Origin: DASQZK01 sp963763215
GTDB taxonomy: Bacteria; Bacteroidota; Bacteroidia; Bacteroidales; GCA-2748055
NCBI GenBank assembly: GCA_963763215.1
Contig: CAVXNX010000010.1
Location: 186,001 to 250,000, forward strand
DNA: 64,000 nucleotides
Reading direction: 5' to 3'
Below the pieces are notes generated by a model that ran no database searches, was not told where the DNA came from, and saw nothing but the letters and a program-made list of their open reading frames with translations. Position numbers and translations under genes: made by a program. Shown in pieces: positions 58,387 through 64,000 of the stretch. The stretch's first letter is position 1, and each line of letters begins with the position of its first letter.

Positions 58387-59452
58387 CTATTTGCATTTTT
58401 TCTTCAGCTGACTCTGGAAAAAATCCTTGATCCGGTCTCCCCCAGGGCTGGCGGGGTAGGTTACGATCACACGGTAGAAGCTGACCGGGATATCGCTGAT
58501 CCCGCCGTCCCAGTCCCTGAGGACACCGTCCCAGGACCGGCTGGGGTCGTACCACAATCCTTCGCCGTACAGGCAGCTGCCGGCTGCAAAGTCCACGACG
58601 ACAGCGCCGTATTTCTGCAGGGCACGGGCCACGGCCAGTTCGCCCGGCAGAAGGTGATAGGGCGACAGGTCGAGGCCGGGATCCAGCTGAATGACGGATC
58701 TTTCCGGGACACCGCCCTCCAGATTCCCGTCCGTCCATACGGCCGGCGGATAGACATGTTCACGGTACGCCACATAGCGAAGGGCACAGCTCAGCTTGTG
58801 ACGGATTTCCCCGGCTTTCACCTCGTCATACATGATGGTCCCGGCGATGATCGGCACTCCGGCGGCTCTTCCCGGGCCGTACTGATGGATGCTCTCGCCA
58901 TCCTTCACCGGGAAACGTGCAGGATCAAAGACTCCGGGACCGTTCAACGGGTATTTCATGCCGGTATAGGATTTCCATTACCATCGGCGGTTTTCTCAAC
59001 GTGAAACATGTCCCAGGCGATCTGTCGCTGCCGGTCGATCATGGCGACGTGCATGTCTGTTCCGGGTGACGGTTCCAAAGCCGGCGGGATGGGAACAGGC
59101 GTTCCCGGAATGAAGGATCCTGATGAAATCTGGTGGAAGCTTCCCTGACCACCTGGGTCGGCGTCAGGCTGTCCACTTCGTAAATGGGAATGGTATATTC
59201 CTTCAGGTTAATGCCGAAATTCTCGCAGCTCGGGTCCTCCGCCAGGAGGCTCATCCAGTATTCAGATCTCGGATCAACGGCCGCACCGGCAGGATTGGCT
59301 GGTTCCAGAAGCTGCTGTCGGAGAAGAACCTCGGCTTTACGGCGGGCTTCTCGGCAACCGTCCAGTTTTTATTTTTCGCAACGGACCGGCCGCATGATGC
59401 CGTCAGGATCGTCAGGCCGGCCATCAGCACGGCAAAAAATTATGGTCTTCAT
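58387..59452 (-). CDS. Exported protein of unknown function (frameshifted)
   Basis: An export signal from ATG59452 (MKTIIFAVLMAGLTILTASC after one frame change, lipobox-like). Then SDSSFWNQPIPAGAAVDPRSEYWMSLLAEDPSCENFGINLKEYTIPIYEVD. After a second break near 59090: HVAMIDRQRQIAWDMFHVEK, GVPIIAGTIMYDEVKAGEIRHKLSCAL, QKYGAVVVDFAAGS, ending SQLKKKCK. The S-x-W-N-x-P-I-P and D-P-x-S pattern recurs in secreted proteins of several phyla, but I know no activity. It lies between thiL and a GH5-like gene. Confidence 0.65.
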
Positions 59453-59530
59453 TCCGTTTGGGTTTTTCAAAATGTTCATCCTGTTCTTTATAAGGAAGGG
59501 ATGAAAAGAAGATCCCTTCATTTCGTGGGG

Positions 59531-61011
59531 TTATTGACGTGTAACTTCCAGGGCCAGTTCTCCGTCGGGGATCTCAATGCCGAGGTCCAGTGTCCCGTTT
59601 TCGGCCCGTACTTCATGAGGTTCCGACCATTCGCCCGAAAGGGTATTGAGTGTCCGGACCCTGAATTTCCCTTCCCCGGTTTTCAGGCGCAGGCGGGAAC
59701 GGGAGGTTCCCCGGCTCTCAGGTAAATCGGTAAGCCGACATCCCGTCAGACAGGATATACGGGATCAGGCCTGGTGAACCGGCAGCCACGGAGAGGTCGG
59801 GATGGAGTTTCTCCAGTTCGAAACCCTTCAGGAAACCCGACAAGATCTTCAGCTGGCTCCGGAGGGCGGCGCTTCCGCCGCCAGGGGCTACATTTCCCGA
59901 GTCCGTCCTCATGGCCCACATAGAACGAATAGTCGAGGTTATTGAACAACCCACCGCCACTGAGCATAAATTTCCAGGCCTGTCTCCGGTAAACCTCATC
60001 CCCGGAACCGGCGAAACCCGACTCGTCGAAACCGATGACCCGGTCATATGCCATATTCCACCGGGCAGCCTCAGGCCAGGCATAATGGAAGTCCATGATG
60101 GACACATGGGGATTGACCTCCGGTATGGGGGCTTTGAAATTGGTATAGTTCCATGCGATCAATGCCGGGAGGCGGAGCTGATTCTCTTCATCAGCAATAA
60201 CGGCAGCGATGGTGTCCTGCCAGGCAGTGGAAGCGGAATCGGCAAAATCGGCCTTGAAGGTCCAGTCGCCGGGTTTCAGATCCTCTTTGTTAACGATATT
60301 GTAAACAGCCACCGGATGATCGGCCCAAGGCTCATTCTGGATCTCGAAAAAGAAATTGTCGAAACCGTCAGCTCCCGGACCATTTTGCGTACGAACTTCA
60401 GCTGGTACCCGAGCAAAGGTCCGTTCTGGAGGGTCTGAGCATCGTTCATGGAAATGCCGGTCCGGATATTCACATTGTTTTCCGGGTTTTGCGGGGAAAT
60501 GCCCCAGTGACGGTCATTGTAGATCGAAGAGAACAGGGTCACCTCGACGATGATGTCATGACCGGCGGCTTCGCTAATGAATTCCTTCGCCGGTCGAAGT
60601 AGGCCGGGTTCCATTTTGAAAGATCGTACTTCAGTTTCCCGGAAGGGTCTTTTTCCGCCGGCCAGGGGGTGATGATCTTCCCCTCTTCCGGAGCGAGTGT
60701 ATTATGCCTGATGCCGAAGCTTTCGCCATGGATCTCAAAGTATGTTCCGGCGAACATCCGGGTGTAATTCATCCCGTCGGCGGCCAAATTCCGGAGATAC
60801 CGGTGAAAATCAAAATCCCCGTTGATGACCGCACCGTAATGTTCGCCAGATGTCGCCAGCGCGAGGGCTTTGCCCTTGTAGAGAAATAGTGCGGGTTTTC
60901 GGGATGAAGCCGGATCGGTCCCCCGGCCTCACGCTTTCCGGCAGTGGCTGTTGGGGACATGTTGCAGGCGGCCGCAAACAGGGCGACCAGGACGAGAAGG
61001 TGAGGTTTCAT
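59531..61011 (-). CDS. GH5-like (cellulase superfamily) lipoprotein (frameshifted)
   Basis: The start is ATG61011 (MKPHLLVLVALFAAAC, lipobox Cys16). A TIM-barrel glycosidase follows in several frames: NITVRSSTGILIF-equivalent, NYTRMFAGTYFEIHGESFGI, AAGHDIIVEVTLFSSIYNDRHWG, FFFEIQNEPWADHPV (N-E-P acid/base), HVSIMDFHYAWPEAARWN, and VIGFDESGFAGSG with the likely nucleophile Glu. A small beta tail ends GIEIPDGELALEVTRQ at 59531. Breaks near 60880, 60590, 60310, 59890 and 59690. Clan A hydrolase; precise family and substrate unknown. Confidence 0.72.
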
Positions 61012-61210
61012 GGCAGGACGGTTTGGGGCATGCTTGTCAGTAGCCGGAAACAAAAATAAGGGAAATCTTCCACAGGAAAAACAGAAAAGAGCCGCACCCT
61101 CCCTTTTCTTCCCTAGTCAGTGGTCAAAAGGGAAACCGATGCAAGGGGTTGATGGTCTCGTTATCCGGGTGCATGGAAAGGATTTCCCGGGTTTCGTTAT
61201 GGTCATGGCT

Positions 61211-62056
61211 TCATTTCAGGGCATCGAGCACCAGGGATGAGGCCCCAAGGACCCCGCTGTTCCGCAGCGCCGACACTTCGATTCGGAGTGACTGATAAAG
61301 CCGCTGATATGGAAATTCATTTCCCAGAAAGTCACGCATTCCCCCTTCGAACAAGGCATATGACCGGCTGACCGATCCTCCCAGGATAATGGCTTCCGGA
61401 GCAAGGCAAAAGAGCACGTCGGCCACGGCCCTTCCGATATGCCCCCCGAGTTCGGTAAAGCGTTTCAGTGCCCCTGGATCACCGGATCCGGCACGTTCCG
61501 CCATTTCCCGGCCGTCGAGGCCCAAGTCTTTGAAAAACTGGCCGCTGGCGTAGGCTTCGATGGTCTTATCGCGGTAAAACACCGGTCCAAACTCCCCCGC
61601 GCCGCAGAAACGGCCCGAATACAAATGGTTGTTGATGATGATGCCGGCGCCCAGGCCGGTTCCGAGCACAATGCCGACAAAGTTCACGTAGGGCCCGCCG
61701 TTTCCGAAATGTTTTTCCCCCACGGCGAAACAGTTCGCATCGTTGTTGACAAAGACGGGGACGTGGAATCTCTCTTCGATGATTTTTTTGAGCGGAAGTC
61801 GGTCCCAGGAAGGGATATTTAAGACGTCGAGCACCTCGTTTGTTTCCAGGTCGACCAGGCCGGGAACGCCGATGCCAATCCCGGCAACTCCGGGGGTCAT
61901 GACCTCCCCGATGGCGGTGCAAAGAGCTTCGATCACGTTTTCCCTGGATTCCCCGGCAGGTGTGGGACAGGAATAATTCCGGGTGATCTGTTTTCCTTCC
62001 ACCAGGGCGGCTTCAATCTTTGTGCCCCCGATATCGACGCCAAGTATAGTCATCAT
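61211..62056 (-). CDS. ROK-family sugar kinase 2
   Basis: A 281-residue intact kinase. ILGVDIGGTKIEAALVEGK (phosphate loop), GIGIGVPGLVD, VFVNNDANCFAVGE (catalytic Asp), GIVLGTGLGAGIIINNHLYSG and GAGEFGPVFY. The usual ROK zinc cluster after the G-E-x-G motif is missing, as in a subgroup of short ROK kinases. Followed 63 bases later on the same strand by a sugar MFS transporter; it probably phosphorylates a second monosaccharide from the glycan (GlcNAc or glucose). Confidence 0.88.
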   Translation of the reverse strand: MMTILGVDIGGTKIEAALVEGKQITRNYSCPTPAGESRENVIEALCTAIGEVMTPGVAGIGIGVPGLVDLETNEVLDVLNIPSWDRLPLKKIIEERFHVPVFVNNDANCFAVGEKHFGNGGPYVNFVGIVLGTGLGAGIIINNHLYSGRFCGAGEFGPVFYRDKTIEAYASGQFFKDLGLDGREMAERAGSGDPGALKRFTELGGHIGRAVADVLFCLAPEAIILGGSVSRSYALFEGGMRDFLGNEFPYQRLYQSLRIEVSALRNSGVLGASSLVLDALK

Positions 62057-62119
62057 TAGCGGATTGATTTTGTTTCATAGGATCGATTCCAGGCGGAACA
62101 TCTTCCGGAAACGTAAGAT

Positions 62120-63394
62120 TTAAGCCGTTTTCCGGCCTAAACTTTTCCGGAATTCCGACAGCTTTATCGTTTTATTATTCACCAGGGGATCCGCCCAAAA
62201 GGGTATGGACAGGATGTACCCGAGGGTGACCAAGAGGAAGAGCATGGCAAACCGCAGTCCGATATGATCGCCAAGCCATCCGATGATCAGCGGTACAAGC
62301 GCCCCACCGAAGATGCCTGAACAGAGGATCCCGGAAAAGGAACCGTGGTGTTTGTCGACAGAATTGAGGGCCAGGGAAAAGATGATTGCGAAGATCAGCG
62401 CGATGAAAAACCCGGTGGCCGGGAATGCCCAAAGCGATAGCCATGCGGGACCAAACAGGGCAAGGAGTACCGTGATCATAGAAAGAATGGAGATCGCCTT
62501 AAGCACCCGTTTCGAATCTACGAGCTTCAGGACGACAAGCCCCAGCAGGCATCCTACCGACATCAGGCCCCAGAACCAGGCGATAGCCCGGGCACCCTCT
62601 GCTTCCGGACTGAAATGATGGTAAGTATTCAGGAACTTGCTCATCCAGTTCGCCAACCCCTGCTCCGTACCCACATAGGCCATGATCCCGAAAAAATACA
62701 GGATCACGATCCTCTTTTTCAGCAGGCCTTTATAGGTTTCCATTGCTCCCGCTTTTTCATCCTCCTTCAGGACAACCCGGGGCAGCCTGACGAAGATGAT
62801 GATGCCGATCATCACGATAATGATGAAAGAAAAGAGCCAGTAGAGCGAATTCCAGGGAAGATCAGGGGGAGCGAGCCGGCTGAGGATACTGACGAAAAAG
62901 TTACCGCCACCTGTATACCCGCTGAGATGCTGCATAAGATAGGTGAATACGAACGGGGATATGAAGGAAGCTGAACCGAAGACGAGTTGCGAGAGTGTCG
63001 AATTGAAGGCAAAATTTTCCTCGCCTCCAGCCTGCCGCATCAGCGGGTTGATGACAACCTGGAGCATGGCCATACCCATACCGATAATGAACAGGGAAAC
63101 GATGGCGATTATGTAGACGGGAAAAAATGCAAACAGAAGGCTGCCTGTAAGGGTGAAGCCGAAAGCGATCATCAGGGACGGCTTTCCCCCAAACTTTTCA
63201 ATCATCATCCCTGCAGGAATAGACATGATCCCATAGGCAAGGAAAAAGGAAAAGGGCAGAAAGGCGGCAAGTGTAAGGCTGAGATTGTAATTATCGATGA
63301 TGACGGGCATGATCGGCCCTAGGATATTGGTAATAAATGAAATTACAAACCAGATGCACAGGATCAGGAAAACGATAAGATTGTTTCTTTTCAT
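62120..63394 (-). CDS. Sugar MFS transporter 2
   Basis: A 424-residue intact 12-helix permease of the fucose/glucose/GlcNAc group: ILGPIMPVIIDNYNLSLTLAAFLPFSFFLAYGIMSIPAGMMIEKFGGKPSLMIAFG and GMGMAMLQVVINPLMRQAGGEENFAFNSTLSQLVFGSASFISP. It is transcribed just before ROK kinase 2 and after the deaminase-like gene, so the three form an import, phosphorylation and deamination unit. Confidence 0.9.
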   Translation of the reverse strand: MKRNNLIVFLILCIWFVISFITNILGPIMPVIIDNYNLSLTLAAFLPFSFFLAYGIMSIPAGMMIEKFGGKPSLMIAFGFTLTGSLLFAFFPVYIIAIVSLFIIGMGMAMLQVVINPLMRQAGGEENFAFNSTLSQLVFGSASFISPFVFTYLMQHLSGYTGGGNFFVSILSRLAPPDLPWNSLYWLFSFIIIVMIGIIIFVRLPRVVLKEDEKAGAMETYKGLLKKRIVILYFFGIMAYVGTEQGLANWMSKFLNTYHHFSPEAEGARAIAWFWGLMSVGCLLGLVVLKLVDSKRVLKAISILSMITVLLALFGPAWLSLWAFPATGFFIALIFAIIFSLALNSVDKHHGSFSGILCSGIFGGALVPLIIGWLGDHIGLRFAMLFLLVTLGYILSIPFWADPLVNNKTIKLSEFRKSLGRKTA

Positions 63395-63418
63395 ACGGTT
63401 TAATTTTCAGATGGTTCA

Positions 63419-64000
63419 GTCCTCGTCCGTCTCCCAGGGCATCCTTCCCGATCAGGCAGATCGAATTGGGATGCAGCCAGAGAAAAGATGCAGGCAATGA
63501 ACACGTGATCCTTTCCGAGAGTAATTCTTTCACAACGCGACGTTTTTGTTTCCCCGGGATCAGGATGAGTATCATCCCGGATCCCAGGATATCAGCCATG
63601 CCCAGGGTGAGCCCGAAGGGTTTTTCCCGCATTTCATCCAGCATCGTGTGGGAAAGTGACATCTCTGAGAGCCTGCAACATGGCATCCGGGGTCAGCGAT
63701 CCCAAGGTTCGTTGAGAGCCAGATGACCGTTCATACCCAAACCCAAAATGCAGATATCAACCGGACCTTCCTTCCTCAAAACACCCCGGATCCTCTCGCA
63801 TTCCAGTTCCGGATCCTGCGGATTGCTTTCAAAACCGTTATACCGTGAATGTCGATATTCAGCGGGCGCACCAGGTGATCCTGCAGGTATGTCTCGCAGG
63901 TGGCCGGATGATCCATCGGAATTCCGCCCCACTCATCCAACTTCAGGGTACGGAGCTGCGAAAACAGCCCGGGATTTATTTTATATTCGCAGCGAGCTGC
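63419..64000 (-). CDS. nagB: Glucosamine-6-phosphate deaminase/isomerase-like protein, partial (N-terminus outside window)
   Basis: NagB/6-phosphogluconolactonase fold. Visible pieces: LRTLKLDEWGGIPMDHPATCETYLQDHLV, RYNGFESNPQDPELECERIRGVLRKEGPVDICILGLGMNGHLALNEP (the NagB active-site signature), and after a break near 63690 FGLTLGMADILGSGMILILIPGKQKR and LWLHPNSICLIGKDALG. Frame changes near 63850, 63690, 63640 and the end. It converts amino-sugar phosphates to a ketose phosphate plus ammonia, pointing to HexNAc in the substrate. The stop is uncertain. Confidence 0.8.

Noticed and set aside
1..64000. tRNA, rRNA or CRISPR loci
   Set aside because: I saw no tRNA cloverleaf, rRNA segment or regularly spaced repeat array on either strand, although short RNAs could be missed by eye.

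Overview
The window reads as a chromosome segment of a Bacteroidota bacterium, probably Bacteroidales/Marinilabiliales-like. The evidence is: TAnnTTTG -7 boxes with TTTG -33 boxes, SusC/SusD, type IX secretion (T9SS) C-terminal domains, a fused LpxC-FabZ, and FISUMP and DUF5107 proteins. The identification rests on gene content only. Many conserved genes are split by single-base frameshifts, even housekeeping genes (nusA, rimP, lpxD, thiL). Most of these look like indel errors in the assembly rather than decay, so several features below are given as one gene spanning several frames.

Layout. 1-1.5 kb: nusA (cut by the window edge) and rimP, minus strand. 2.0-12.8 kb: an AT-rich accessory island that I read as a chromosomal integron. 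It has a tyrosine recombinase gene with its middle deleted, followed by cassettes all in the same direction, separated by attC-like sites. The first bases of a cassette are complementary to the left end of that same cassette's own attC, as expected for integron cassettes. Cassettes carry a PIN toxin with a small partner, a FISUMP lipoprotein, a HigBA-type toxin-antitoxin pair, two small unknown proteins, and probably an SDR/DUF2867 gene with nhaA. The array has been invaded by an IS91-type element, by the 3' end of a group II intron sitting at the left core of one attC, and by an IS21 istB fragment. Short GC-rich palindromic inserts interrupt the mobile-element genes. 12.8-13.3 kb: remnant of a GH106-like gene.

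13.5-27.9 kb: ordinary envelope and signalling genes (coiled-coil lipoprotein, DUF2231, rubrerythrin-like lipoprotein, two histidine kinases of which one is a remnant, a large DUF5107-TPR protein, a plug-only TonB-receptor-like protein, SanA, a secreted AGE-family epimerase, a T9SS cargo, a C_GCAxxG_C_C protein). 28.0-32.8 kb: HD phosphohydrolase, lpxD, lpxC-fabZ, lpxA (lipid A synthesis), closed by a strong terminator. 34.2 kb: lgt.

33-64 kb: a polysaccharide utilisation locus. It contains a GntR/UTRA regulator, SusC/SusD, a class I mannose-6-phosphate isomerase, two sugar MFS transporters, two ROK kinases, a six-hairpin hydrolase-like protein, a GH92 alpha-mannosidase apparently fused to an SGNH esterase, a sulfatase, an AGE-like protein, a GH5-like hydrolase, two paralogous DUF4185-like propeller proteins and a glucosamine-6-phosphate deaminase-like enzyme. 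Three identical 18-bp palindromes (TGTTCATACATTTGAACA) lie upstream of a surface lipoprotein, of susC and of a DUF4185-like lipoprotein, and are the likely operators of the GntR regulator. The set suggests release, desulfation or deacetylation, import and phosphorylation of a mannose- and probably HexNAc-containing glycan such as an N-glycan or a sulfated mannan. thiL lies inside the minus-strand part of this region.
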